DNA of 64,000 nt from Siphonodentalium dalli (GCA_032622095.1 CP136065.1:26607141-26671140), one strand, 5' to 3'. Positions 23,193 to 34,527 are shown, counted from the first letter of the stretch. The notes: generated by a model not told the origin, from the sequence alone. Program-made: numbers and translations.

Positions 23193-23442
23193 TCTACCTA
23201 TGTACCAAACTCGATGTGTTCTAGTGGGTGTACGTGTATTCGAATCCTCGTTCTTGTATATATGCGTTCGCGGGCGGCAGGTTACAATTATTCTGTATTA
23301 TACTTATAGATATTATATTTTGTTATAATATTTGCCTGCAACACGTTTTGCTATCCTGCTCTACGCGATTGCGTCAACGCGAAATTATTCTTAGCAGTCA
23401 AGCCATTCATCGATGAGACAGAGCTAGATTCTTGTGACTAAC

Positions 23443-23716
23443 TCTTGCATATATAATATATATTTTGGGACTTCTGTCTGTCTCTCTGTCTGTTTGTCTG
23501 TCTGTCTGTCTGTTAGCAATGGCCGGGAAAACTACCGGACGGATTTGGACGAAATTTTATACCTAGGAGTACTTTTGTCCGGGGAGTGTTTTGGACTGGT
23601 CAAATCGTTATCCCGACTGACCTTGACCTTCAAAATGGTCAATTCAAGGTCATATCGCGCCTTTCGACGGATGACAGCAAAGGGGCAGCCCGGACGAAGT
23701 CGGGTCACCCTGCTAG
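23443..23716 (+). mobile_element. Short Helitron-like element
   Basis: It starts with an AT-rich ATATATTTTGGGACTTCTG and a (TCTG)n tract ending TGTTAGC, then AATGGCCGGGAAAACTACCGG, and ends in a GC hairpin (CCCGGACGAAGTCGGG) followed by TCACCCTGCTAGT. Terminal CTAG at 23713-23716 after a hairpin fits a Helitron 3' end. The interior carries TGACCTTGACCTTC and TTCAAGGTCA, shared with the elements at 40-46 kb. The start is defined only to within a few bases. It is non-autonomous. Confidence 0.75.
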
Positions 23717-23726
23717 TTTATAAACC

Positions 23727-24830
23727 AACATATCCTCGCAGAAATACGCACATAATCGACCTATGAAGTGAAATAGGTACATAATGTCATTATTTTATTC
23801 TGAAATAAGCTGATAATGGACTCTCAACCTTTATTTCGTTTTATGGCCACAGTGAAAACACCTGTTAAAGTGCGTACATCTGAAAATTTGTCAGTTGGCT
23901 TATATTTGTGTCATTTTCCGCCATAATCTGCTCAGAATCGCCTCATTACGAGTCGATAATATGACTAAAATGTTCTCATTTTCAACACATCATCGCCTCA
24001 AATATGAGGCGATTCTAAGTAGATTATCTACCTAAAATAAGTTCTAATATAAGCAGATAATGTGCTGGTTTTCTGGAGAAAAGTATAAAAATTACATATA
24101 AACTTTCAACAAATTCAAATTCACTCATGGTTTCGACTCGGGTGTGATTTGCACATATGTTCAACCAAAGCAAACGTACACTCAGAGTCATACTGAGTCC
24201 ATCGTTGTCTCGCCGACGTGTCATTTCCTGGGAGCGTACACCCTTTTCCCAAATTACACCACATCGCGTTACGCTAATCGCTTTGATTGGACACTGTTAT
24301 CTTGGGGCTACTAATAGTGAGTTCTGATTGGCGCTAGGGACGTGGAATTGCGCGGTTCGGAAAATATAAAGTCTACGACAAGTAATCACTCTTTCTGTTG
24401 TTACATGTAACTTAGACTGATGTTCAACCTCTTTCTGTATCCACATGTTCAGCCTGTTCTCTCGAAAAATCGCACATTATCTGCTTACAATAAAACGTTT
24501 TTTAGGTTGATACTCTGCTGATAATCGCCTCATTTTGAGTCGATAAAGTGCTGAAAATGAGAGTATTTTAGTCACATTATCGACTTACAATGAGTCGATT
24601 CTAAGCTGATTATGTGCGCATAATGACACATATAAGCCAAATCACAACATTTCAGGTACACGCTCTTTAACGTGTTTTCGCTGTGGCCCGCGTCATAAAA
24701 CGAAATAACGGACATGACTCCATCATGATTATCTGCTTATTTCAGAATCAAATAATCACATTATGTAACTATTTCACTTTATATGTCGATTATGTGCGTA
24801 TTTGCGCGACGATATGTTGACATGTTGCTT
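23727..24830. mobile_element. Element with about 350-bp inverted arms, family G
   Basis: The left arm (about 23727-24075) begins CAACATATCCTCGC and contains ACGCACATAATCGAC, TTTCGTTTTATGGCC, GCCTCATTACGAGTCGATAA and GCAGATAATGTGC. The right arm (about 24470-24828) carries the same segments in reverse order and orientation and ends GACGATATGTTG. The roughly 390-bp centre is unrelated. Other copies are partial: 37125-37275 (-) and 49465-49805 (+). This is a long-TIR or foldback-type DNA element; no transposase is present and no target duplication was resolved. Confidence 0.68.
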
Positions 24831-25318
24831 TGACATAGCTATTTATTTATTTTTCAGAACCAAATCAAATGAGACAGGTCGTACCATATATAGGTGAGGC
24901 CAGCACTTGTCCTCCAATGCGATTAATATATATTATCACTGAAAAACTTTACCGTGTCAAACGACACGAAAAGTTGTCCACAGAAAGCGCGTCAAATGAC
25001 AAAGTAAACATGTCATGTGACACAGCAAACGTTTGGGGCGACACGGGTCCATGTCATCTGACGCATTTGGTGTCTCAAAGAATGGACGGGGAACCCAGCT
25101 GGCTGGTTGGGGGGGTGTTAGTTGCATGGGGGTGGGTACACAGAACGTTTCATCGATGGTTTTCAGTACAATGACATAGGTTTCTATCTAAATTTATTTT
25201 ATTCAGAATAATAACGTTAAACTTCAAACATAATAACATGGCGATAAATATATATATATATACTTTTCCCACCGAAAGAATGTATCATTCAACTAATGTT
25301 ACCGAAAATACCAGACAA
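24831..25318. other. Unassigned DNA
   Basis: A 101-codon open frame at 24869-25174 (+) has no known motif. No repeats were identified apart from a short ATATATATATAT tract at about 25248. Confidence 0.4.
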
Positions 25319-25476
25319 CCCTGTGCCAATGCATGCTCTTATATATGCGAGTCGCCCATATATAAGAGAATACATTGGCCTAACAATATTTACCTTGATC
25401 TTGTAAGCCAGTGTATTCTCTTATGTTTGCGAGGTTCCATATAGGAGACTCGCATATATAAGAGAATGAACTGGCA
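25319..25476 (+). repeat. Degraded copy of the family A double hairpin
   Basis: CCCTGTGCCAATGCATGCTC, GCGAGTCGCCCATATATAAG, ACATTGGCCTAACAA and then a second decayed hairpin ending AAGAGAATGAACTGGC. The order matches the interior of the 400-bp MITE at 2467-2866, but both termini with TTAA are missing and both palindromes have mutations and deletions. Confidence 0.8.
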
Positions 25477-25586
25477 TATTATCTTTAATGTTGTACCAGC
25501 GCAGCTCCCGCTATGAAAGTGTTAATTCGAGACGATTTTTTAGCAATAAATAAACGGCGATACATCCGCAACCAACTTTAAGCGGG

Positions 25587-25832
25587 TGTGCTGGGTAGTG
25601 TGTATGAACATAACTACTTTATTCTGTGTGCTGGGGAGTGTGTATGAACATAACTACTTTATTCTGTGTGCTGGGGAGTGTGTATGAACATAACTACTTT
25701 ATTCTGTGTGCTGGGGAGTGTGTATGAACATAGCCACTTTATTATGTGTGCTGGTGAGTGTGTATGAACATAACTACTTTATTCTGTGTGCTGGGGAGTG
25801 TGTATGGACATAACTACTTTATTCTGTATTCC
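25587..25832. repeat. 40-bp tandem repeat, about six units
   Basis: The unit is TGTGTGCTGGGGAGTGTGTA followed by TGAACATAACTACTTTATTC. Units differ by single changes (CTGGGTAGTG, ATAGCCACTT, CTGGTGAGTG, TATGGACATA). Confidence 0.95.
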
Positions 25833-26024
25833 AATGCGACCACATCGGTCACGTGTTCCACTGCACATTATTTTAACACGTGTTACACGTGTCATATTGT
25901 TTTCAAGTCATTTCGTGTATTTGTCGCCCACGAACTTATGGAACGCATCCAGACAGAAACAATAAATCAACAACAATGCTCGCATAAAAGTCGCACTCAA
26001 TCCACTGTCCACATATCCTCGTGC
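25833..26024. other. Unassigned DNA
   Basis: No gene or element was recognised. Confidence 0.4.
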
Positions 26025-26720
26025 ACATAGGTTCATATTGGCTGCGGACACGCGTACCACAGTAGCGATGGCATAGTAGGTGTGACAATTTATTATGGTG
26101 GAGTTTGGTGACAAATGTGTGACAATAGTTCTGTGTCATAGCAAGCCATGTTGCCCGCAGAGTTTCCGCACAATGAGTTGACTGGACCAATTAATCCATT
26201 GCATGTCACCAAGGTTGATCTCTGCTCATTACGTTTTTTACATTGTATTCTCTGCGATATATATAATTGCACGATCGATCGTCCAGAATTGTGTTTGACC
26301 GTGGCAATCTTTCATTGCCTCACTTACCATGCACGTGTAGTATTTTATTGATATGATCTCACTACTTATATTAATTTCATGCGTATTAAGACAGTTCCCC
26401 AATTGCGTTTTTAATTTTGCGACGTTTAGTTATACGCATAATTCCGCTAAAATCATCATGTGGGCCGATGGAGCTGTGTCGGAACTGTTGGGGGAAATGC
26501 AGCTGAACGGAAATATCTGGAATAAACAAAGCGAACAATATACACAAGGACAAAAACAAGAAAAAGGCTGATCATAACGAACTTTGGAAGACTCATTGTG
26601 CGAATATGCAGCGGGCGACATGGCTAGCTAAATTGTCACACCAACTATGCCATAGCTACTGCGGTACGTGTGTCCGCAGCCATTGGACCTAAACATTCAT
26701 ATAGGTTAATATTCGACTTA
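26025..26720. repeat. Inverted repeat with about 140-bp arms
   Basis: The left arm (about 26027-26180) carries GGCTGCGGACACGCGTACC, CATAGTAGGTGTGACAATTT, AAGCCATGTTGCCCGC and CGCACAATGAGT. The right arm (about 26590-26715) has the same order inverted: ACTCATTGTGCG, GCGGGCGACATGGCTAGC, AAATTGTCACACC, GGTACGTGTGTCCGCAGCC. Each outer edge continues into (T)TCATA-T(A)GG sequence. Likely a decayed foldback or MITE. Confidence 0.65.
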
Positions 26721-26884
26721 TTTTATTCTTCTCATATTAATAAGCACATAGTGAGCTTATACCCGTTATTGCGTTGAATGGTGTGCATGTGCCGCATGCA
26801 GTGAAAACACATTAGATTAATTTCAAATTTTAACATCGAAGGACCGTTCTTGTAGTTTTGTTCTTTTTATGGAAGTAAATATCA

Positions 26885-27835
26885 TGTCATGAATCTCCAC
26901 TCTGGTAGAGATAATATTCCACCAGTTCAAATCCGGGAACTTTTTGAAGATCTGACGGGGAACTTCATAACGATGCAAAATTACACGTTTATTTCTTAGT
27001 TAAGACCTTTTCCTTAAAGCCATAAGGCGGCGAGGACGACGAAAACTACTACCATGATGTTGATATGATGACGATGATGGGAATTTCGTGTATATATTGT
27101 ACATATGCTGCAACATTCTCAATCTTTTGTATATATCTTCTACTTGTATCTCAATATCTTTTTGATAAGAGAATAAACGTATTATTACCGATAAATATCT
27201 GAACTACCTAGCATTGTGTAACCCAAAAAGACGCATTGAAGTAATGAAAAATACAAGTGTTATATAATACGGTGTTTGGGACCCAAACACAAAACAGCCA
27301 TTTGCGCAACATGGAACAGAAAAGAGCGTTCCGTTGTTATGTAGTCTATTCCTGATATGGTAGCAATTAAGAGCGTTTGTCTGACTTCTAGCGAAAAGTT
27401 GAAAACGGCTGGAAAGTGGCTGTTACTTTGGCAAGTGTTTTTCAGAGCATAAGAAGCCGATATATCAATAGTTCGTTTATTTATCGACCTATCGTATCCG
27501 TCGCTCCAAATTACTTAGGAAAAAAATTGGAGGTTTGAATGAGCCATGTCCGTTTAATAATGTGTTTAACAGTAAACGAAGGTCCCAACTCAAAATTGCA
27601 TAATTTAAGCGACTTCTCTGAGACGTTTTCGCGGTAAACTTGAAATGATTACCCTGGGGGGACTTTATGATTGTAAAGATTCAGACGTGATGGCATAATT
27701 GGCTCACAATTAACCGCCAAATATATCGCATGCGTCATTATATGTTATAAAGGTCGCCGTCATATCTTCTGAAATATCCCAAGCTTTAAACTGGTGGAAT
27801 ACGATATATACGAGCGTTACTATAGAATACATTCA
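26885..27835. mobile_element. Inverted-repeat element, family E, copy 2, with a family C repeat inside
   Basis: The left arm is at about 26890-26960 (ATCATGTCATGAATCTCC, GTAGAGATAATATTCCACC, AGTTCAAATCCGGGAAC). The right arm is at about 27785-27835 (CTTTAAACTGGTGGAATACG, TACGAGCGTTAC). The arms match those of the element at 22711-23192 but enclose about 0.9 kb instead of 0.4 kb. The difference is largely accounted for by a family C repeat at about 27215-27565, which suggests nested insertion. Confidence 0.6.
27215..27565 (+). repeat. Dispersed repeat family C, better-preserved copy
   Basis: AAAAAGACGCATTGAAGTAA, TTTGGGACCCAAAC, ACAGCCATTTGCGCAACATG, AACAGAAAAGAGCGTT, TATTCCTGATATGGTAGCAA, TATCGACCTATCGTATCCGT, GAATGAGCCATGTCCGTTTA. 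Nearly collinear with 32080-32425. The CCTGATATGG...AGAGCGTTT segment is also shared with family B MITEs. Confidence 0.75.
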
Positions 27836-28520
27836 TTGTATTATCTAGAACACACACCCAGACAGAAAGCACAAGAATTGCGTCGTTATCTACTCAATCA
27901 ACAGTAATGTTCGCAAAAAAATCGCACTCGTTCCCTGCTCACAACTTATGAGTCACTAAATTCAAATTTTAGTCTCGACGGATGGTTTTTTGTGGTTTTG
28001 TTCGTTTCGCGGAATCATGGCGGAGTGCGTTGTCTATCTACAATGAACGACATCACGCGACGACTGGCTTCGTTTATAATTAGGATAAATATAGTTCAGC
28101 AGGATTTCGCCTTCCCGGCCAACAATTTGCGATTATTCCACGGGCGATGTGTCTCCGTCACGCGAAAAATCCATCTAAATATTCGCGCTGCCAACTCCGC
28201 TCTCACCTTATATCGATAATTGAAGACCGTGAACTGGTTACAAATTATGGCGCATATACATACACATATTATAGCTTGTATATATACATGATACTACTAC
28301 AATTATCCACCGCTCACTATACCTATATTGCCTACATGAAGCCTGACTAATAAACGTTACATTAAAGCGATATTCCAACGAACTGGAAGTTAGTAAGAAT
28401 TTCTTTGTACTTTATTTGCACCTTATCTCTATAACTCCAATATATACTCTCAAATATGTCCATGCCTTTAATATTGCTATTTTCATGTCTGTTTTTTTCT
28501 TTCAGCTACATTTTGTACAT
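27836..28520. other. Unassigned DNA
   Basis: No gene is recognised in 27836-28520. The sequence just before 28525 probably belongs to the 5' part of the LINE remnant. Confidence 0.4.
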
Positions 28521-28621
28521 ACCGATGTCACTTAAAATCATGTCAATGAACTGTCAGGGACTGGGCGGTCGACATACGCGCAGAGAAGTGTTCAAATACA
28601 TTAAGGGTAAACACATAGATG

Positions 28622-29000
28622 ACAGCGATTAATCCTTTTTTTTTTTTTTTTTTAGTCGCTACTGTTGTCATTTTTGTTGTTGTTTTGAATAACAACAGTG
28701 AAGTCGGCATGTGGTGATCATATTATGAATATTATGATCATGTTGAATATGATAACAATGACGATGATCGATGTCGACGCTACGACGAAGATGATCGCGA
28801 CGACACAGATTACATGTGGTGATGGTGATGATGCTAATGATGACTATTATTTTGAGGATGAAACTGGTGATGATGAAGGTGATGATGATAATGCTGATTA
28901 TGACGCCCGAGAGGTCGCTGTATATTTTGTACATTCAAAATTTCTTCGTTCTATCTATCTTTTGTATATAATTTCGTTTTCTCATGTCAAATTTGATTAG
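28622..29000. repeat. Poly-T and GAT-rich microsatellite block inserted in the LINE
   Basis: After KYIKGKHIDDSD the LINE frame is lost. A run of more than 20 T follows, then ATGATCATATTATGAAT and GATGATGGTGATGATGCTAA-type triplet sequence to about 28900. LINE coding resumes at about 29003. Frames open through this block are triplet-repeat artefacts. Confidence 0.8.
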
Positions 29001-29344
29001 AGAAGAAAGCATATATACTGTTTTGTTTACAAGATACTCATTTCCAAAAAGATGAGGAGGAATGTTATAAGGCGCGGTATGGTGATATTATGTTTTTCCA
29101 GTAGTTTCAATTCCTCTTCCAGAGAAGTAGCAATCCTGTTGAATAATTCTTTTGAATATCAAATTTGCAATACAAAGCGGGATCTGAACGGCAACTTCCT
29201 TGCTATCGATATCGAAATTGAGGACAAGCGTCTTAATTTAATTTCAGTTTATGGTCCAAACTGTGATCAATCGTCATTCTATGAAGAAATGGGTAAGTAT
29301 ACAAAAGGTTTATAAGACACACCCGTAGTATTATGTGGGGATTT

Positions 29345-29829
29345 TTAAAGGCACGGCCGGCGTTCGTTGCAGAAATATTCATTCATATGCCAAACATAAT
29401 CAGCGCGTAAATAGTATATTGTCGTCAAGACGTAAGATGGTGTACGTAAACAAGAGCCTGCTCGTGTTACAGACGTTTTGCTTCTGTTTAACTTCTGTTT
29501 ACATAACAAAACGCAATTCTATTGGTTAATCACACACAAATGATATAAACGTTCTTTATCATTTCCATATCAGGAAAATAGTAACAAATAACGCTCTTTA
29601 TGTTTACCGTATCCGGATCTAAACAAAAGCCAGGTTCTGTAACGTTTTTTGCATTTGTTTACATAACAAAGGAAAACATTTGACAATAACATACTGTTTA
29701 TGCCATATTTCTGATTGGTATAAGAACAAAGTCTGTCTATATTTTACTATTATTTCTGTATATGGCGGTTTTTGACGGAGGTGAATATTTTAACAGCATA
29801 CCCACCGCCAACGCCGCCCGTATCTTTAA
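29345..29829 (+). mobile_element. TTAA-flanked MITE, family B, copy 2, inside the LINE
   Basis: It begins TTAAAGGCACGGCCGGCGTT and ends GCCGCCCGTATCTTTAA. The LINE reads GDF directly before it and NYVRSNNPLA directly after, so removing the element with one TTAA restores the expected endonuclease order apart from a one-base frame difference. This gives independent proof of the element's limits and of TTAA duplication. Length is 485 bp. Internal hallmarks are TAAACGTTCTTTATCATTTC, GTTTACATAACAAAGG and the terminal CACCGCCAACGCCGCCCG. Confidence 0.9.
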
Positions 29830-30920
29830 TTATGTACGTTCTAACAATCCATTGGCTCATAAGAGACTTATTACAGCGATGAACGATAATGGGATCATTG
29901 ATGATTGGCGTCCAGACAACCCGGATGTACACAGATATACATGTCGGAGAAAAAATCCAGTAAGTTAGCTAGGATAGACTATTTTCTTGTAACGGACTAC
30001 ATAAATGCAGAACCAACATTAATCCAGGTTGTCGCACCGACCATTCAATGGTAATGCTCGAAATGAAATTCAACGACTTTTGAATGAGGGCGCGGCTATA
30101 TTGGAAATTTAATAATTCCCTTCTGAAAGACATGGAATACATTAGCATTATTAATAAACTTATTGATAAAACTATTTTTTCAATATTCCTTTAAAAATGA
30201 TCAGAATGAAATTAATTACACTATAAATGATCAACTCTTATTTGAAACTATTCTTATGGAAATACGAGGCGAAACAATACAGTTCAGTACAAACTTGAAA
30301 CGGAAGGAGAACAAAAACGCATCTCTGAAACCGTTAGCCTGGAACGTTCAAAAACGGACCAGTCAGAAGTAAAATACGAAAACATTGATCAACTTAAAAG
30401 ACAACTTGAAGAAATCAGGAGATCCATATTATAAGGCATGTTGGTAAGGTCAAGAGCATTATGGATAGAGGAATGTGAAAAACCGAGCAAATATTTTATC
30501 AAATTGAAAAACAGACATCTGATAAAGTACTTTTACAAGTAGAAACTTCGGATATAAGATTATTTCTAACGAAAAAGACATATTAAACGAAGCAAGCGAC
30601 TTCTATAAAAACTTATATAGTCAGAAAAATGAGATTACTCAAAAATTATTTGAACGAATTCCTCGATAAAAATTAAATTAATGAAATTTAAAAAAAACCT
30701 GCCACAATAGCAAAACGATTTGATGAACCAATCTCAATTTTAGAAGCACGGTCATACCTTAGGGGTATGGAAAATAATAAGACCCCTGGTTCAGATAGAT
30801 TCAGTGTACATTTCTTTAAAACGTTCTGGAATAAACTAAGCGATATCTTTGTTAGATCCCTGAACTATTGTCTGTCAAAATGTGAGCTATTCACATTTAA
30901 TAGAGCTATGCATATTAAAT

Positions 30921-31694
30921 CAATTGATATATGTTTGCTGATGGTCTGCACACACATAAACGCTTATTCCCATACCGACTTAATGACCCCTGACATTCCC
31001 ACCCACCATACACGTACTTGAATTAGCTTTTCTCACGAAACACTTTATATTTCGACAATTCAATTGATGTATATTACATATTTACAAAAGAAACCGGTAA
31101 TTGCACAAACGATGAAGTCTGAGCGTCGGAAAAATACTAATATTCTTTTCTGAACAGACACCATCCCTATAGAATACCGTTAGCAATTACCCACATGCTT
31201 CATTCCATATCTCTCTCGACCATAATTCACCGTACTTGATACAAAATGTATAAAACGATATGTGTTTATCGAAGTAACGAACGAAAAACCTAGGGAAATG
31301 ACAGATTCCCCCACAAAAGGAGTTGTGTGCAATGTATAAATTAAATATGTAGCTAATGCTGTCGCTTTAACTGTTTATGTCCGCTCAGGGAATTTGACAT
31401 CTATTGGGCCCGGCAAATTGATGCTCAAATCCCCATCACGGACACAAACAGTTTAAACGACGGCACTCGCAACATATCCTATATATATATTGTATATGCG
31501 AAACGTTAAGTGGTGACTTTTTAAAATGTAAACAAAGAAAGACACTTGTCGCCGATATTTCGGCCGTTGTTACATCAAATATTCGGGGATGTATACATGA
31601 GCCATAGTAAATTTGCTGAACGTAAACAAGAAATGGTATTTCTTTCACGAATAAAACTGACAATTATCTAGTTCATAAGCGTAGCTGTTGAAAA
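30921..31694. other. Unassigned DNA
   Basis: A 75-codon open frame at 31436-31663 (-) has no known motif. No repeats were identified. Confidence 0.4.
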
Positions 31695-31704
31695 GAATAT
31701 TGAC

Positions 31705-31905
31705 CGGAGGCGATATTACCATGCTGGCCGGATGCGATATATTACAATGCTGGCCGGATGCGCTATTACCATGCTGGCCGGATACGATATTACCATGCTG
31801 GCCGGATGCGATATTACCATGCTGGCCGGATGCGATATTACCATGCTGAGACCGGATGCGATATTACCATGCTGGCCGGATGCGATATATTACCATGCTG
31901 ACCTG
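31705..31905. repeat. 24-bp tandem minisatellite, about eight units
   Basis: The unit is GCGATATTACCATGCTGGCC followed by GGAT. Variants include an extra AT (GATATATTAC) and CTGAGACCGG. Confidence 0.95.
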
Positions 31906-32079
31906 CGAATAGACATGAGACTGAGAATAGACATCAACTTACAGAAGACGAAAGGCTATCAAGTTGACCTTGATTGACACCGACCACGCATTGAACGGTC
32001 CAATGGAGTATTGATCTATTAAAGCCACATTACGGTTTGCGTTACAAATACGAATAATATTATTATTAACTACCTTTCA
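31906..32079. other. Unassigned DNA
   Basis: Nothing recognised beyond a short ACATGAGACTGAGAATAGAC direct repetition next to the minisatellite. Confidence 0.4.
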
Positions 32080-32425
32080 ACGAGCATTCTGTAACACAAA
32101 AAGACGCATTGAAGTAATGAAAAATGCAACTATGAACAAGGTGTTTGGGTCCCAAACAAAAAAACAGCAATTTGCACGACATGGAACAGAAAAGAGCGTT
32201 ATGTGTATTCTATTCCTGATATGGTAGCAATAAAGAGCGTTTATATGACCTCAAGCGAAAAATTGAAAACAGCTGGAAAATTACTGCGACTTTGGCAAGT
32301 ATTTTTCAAAGCATATGAAGCCGGTATATCAATATTTCGTGTATTTATCGACCTGTCGTATCCGTCCCTCCAAATTACGTAGACAAAATTTGGAGGTTCG
32401 AATGAGCCATGTCCGTTTAATTAAT
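32080..32425 (+). repeat. Dispersed repeat family C, second well-preserved copy
   Basis: Collinear with 27215-27565 at high similarity: AAAAAGACGCATTGAAGTAA, TTTGGGTCCCAAAC, GACATGGAACAGAAAAGAGC, CCTGATATGGTAGCAATAAA, GAGCGTTTATATGACC, TCGACCTGTCGTATCCGT, GAATGAGCCATGTCCG. The insertion limits are unknown. Confidence 0.78.
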
Positions 32426-34520
32426 CCTTGTTATACTGAATGGATTCTCCCCTTCAGATATTAAAATATAAAGTGGAACGGTATATTATTCATACATTTG
32501 TAGGGGTGTTCGGGTAATAAAAGCAGACTAATGCATTAGACCGTTGTCAGTTTTATTGGTGAATGAAACACCATTAATATTTGTGGTCAGCAAATTTACA
32601 GTTAATATAAGAGCAGAATTATTCCTATTGATTGGTGGGAAATGTTCAGAAAATAAGTTAAGATGGATCATCTCTTTAAATACCAAATTTTAAATAGTTT
32701 TCTAGATATGAAATAATACGTTTGAGATGGAAATCCCCGCCCGGAATCGAATCTATCAATTAATATTAATTTTATTTCAAATATCTTTATTATAAATTGA
32801 GATGATTCAATGGGACAATTTATTGTTCTATTTTTAGAACAGACCATTCGGGGTATTCCAGAAGCAATGCTCCGAACGTCAAATGTCCCAGATTTATTGT
32901 TTTAATATGATCATGTACGTACACGTAACTTGCGCCCGCTTGTTACTGTTCATGGGATTATCGGATGAATTGTTATCTTTATAGAAGGATTTGATGATAA
33001 ACCCTAAGGGTGGATACACACATGCATGTAATCTCTGTAATTATCGTGTATTTGGCGTATTACATGGATCATGATGATACAGACGATTTAATATGTGTCC
33101 ACTGACAACCCAATCATTGCCTACGTGTTGAACGCACTGAGTTCTAGTTCCAATTAAGTCAGAATGTAGATAAGCCGTTATCTTGGACCGAGTCGCCAGG
33201 CTACTTAAAATAATTGTTCTTGAGATAACCCATATGGTAGACTTTCTATTTAAATAATTACCAGTCCTCTCTTATTTATAGCAGTGGTGGATCAGGATTT
33301 CCCCGACGCATGCAGGGGCTATATATGACCCCGAAAGCTACCAAGCGGGGGTGGCTAACTCTGAGCTATTTAAGTAAAACATATCATATTGTACCTTCTT
33401 GCCCAGATTATTCCGACCGATACATTCAACTAAGTCCCTTAGCGATATGAAGCTTTCGAGACCCCCCAAAACAAGCATCATGGTTGAAAATGTTCTACAT
33501 CATGTATGTATATGCCAGACGTATGGCTTCTGGTGGTCGTGCATTAATACAATGCCAGATATCACACAGACTAGACTAATTTCCGCATCCGTGAGAGAAG
33601 ATATGTTTTGGACTGGCCTTAAATGTACTGATAGAAGACAATTTGACTTCGCTTAGCACTGCTCACTTGTCTGGCCTGTTAACAATGAATCGCTCGCGCG
33701 CAGGTGATTAATGTTGTCAATTATTGGTGTGGCCATGTAAAATACATGTATTTTACATACAGAAATTACATGCATGTGTGTAGGCCTATCCACCCTAATT
33801 ATAATGGGACACAAGAAAATGATATATACAATGTATGTAAATAATCACATATAACGTAAATGTGGATATTTAGCCTGCCATGTAATACGAGTCTCAGCTG
33901 TCTGGCCATCGACGCAGTCCTGTCTGGAGTTTTGCGCGCCGGTGTAGGTAGTGACGTCATGATGAACGTCTTGATGTCATGACGCCTTTACTGGTTTCAC
34001 AAGAAGCAATCTTAAAATGACTCTGCGATCTTTCAATCGGAACTTAAATTTTCCGTTTGTCGGCCTTGAACTTTGAGATAATATGTAAACGGCCAGCAAG
34101 GTCGCTAGATTCCTCTTTCGGGGTAAATATTTTTAATAATTTTATGAAATATGTAAACAAAACTTTTTCATGCAATTTAACTTTTTTTGTTAACCAGAGC
34201 TTTTGTTCAATTTACATTCACTTTTTGAAAATATATTTGGCTTTAGGAGCATGACGTTCCAACATATGATGAAGTATAGCTAACAGTTGCTAGATCAAAG
34301 TTTTAAATTTTTGCCCTGGAGCATTTTACCCAATTACACATTTCGAGGTGGCATTAATCAATACAAAATGGCGACCGTTGCCAACAATAGAATTTTGGAC
34401 TCCGCTGACCCTGGCTGACCCTTCAGTTATGAATAAATTATCCTATTTTAGGTGATTTCAATTTATTTTTAGATTGGGCCGAAAAAGTCGATTAGTATAT
34501 ATCTCATATTCGCATACGTA
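32426..34520. other. Unassigned DNA, no gene seen
   Basis: Open frames are short (an 85-codon frame at 33399-33656 and a 65-codon frame at 34057-34254) and lack motifs. A near-palindrome ACATGTATTTTACATAC at about 33743 is the only local structure noticed. Confidence 0.4.
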
Positions 34521-34527
34521 TACCCTG

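Larger units (their letters stand above)
28525..30920 (+). pseudogene. Dead L1/Tx1-like LINE ORF2, interrupted twice
   Basis: The copy starts MSLKIMSMNCQGLGG, the typical first beta-strand of an APE-type endonuclease with its catalytic Asn. It resumes near 29003 with ILFCLQDTHFQKDEEECY (catalytic Glu replaced by Asp in LQDTH) and continues to LISVYGPNCDQ and VVLCGDF by about 29345. A MITE interrupts it there. After 29829 it reads NYVRSNNPLAHKRLITAMND then GIIDDWRPDNPDVHRYT, the C-terminal endonuclease region. It then decays through many stops to an RT start near 30720-30905: ISILEARSYLRGMENNKTPG then SDRFSVHFF. No RT palm follows, so the copy is 3' truncated or broken. Many frameshifts and stops show it is inactive. 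Confidence 0.85.

Noticed and set aside
23141-23200. tRNA-like gene (TTAGCGTAGAGGTTCG)
   Set aside because: A-box and B-box words overlap and no cloverleaf forms; this is the arm of a family E element.
25587-25832. CRISPR-like or coding repeat
   Set aside because: Simple 40-bp tandem repeat without spacers; frames through it show no codon bias or conserved start.
28668-29000. Asp/Met-rich acidic protein gene
   Set aside because: It is the translation of GAT microsatellite DNA inserted in a dead LINE.
29762-29968. 68-codon ORF starting in the MITE
   Set aside because: The start lies in family B MITE sequence; only the part after 29829 is protein-like, and that belongs to the interrupted LINE endonuclease.
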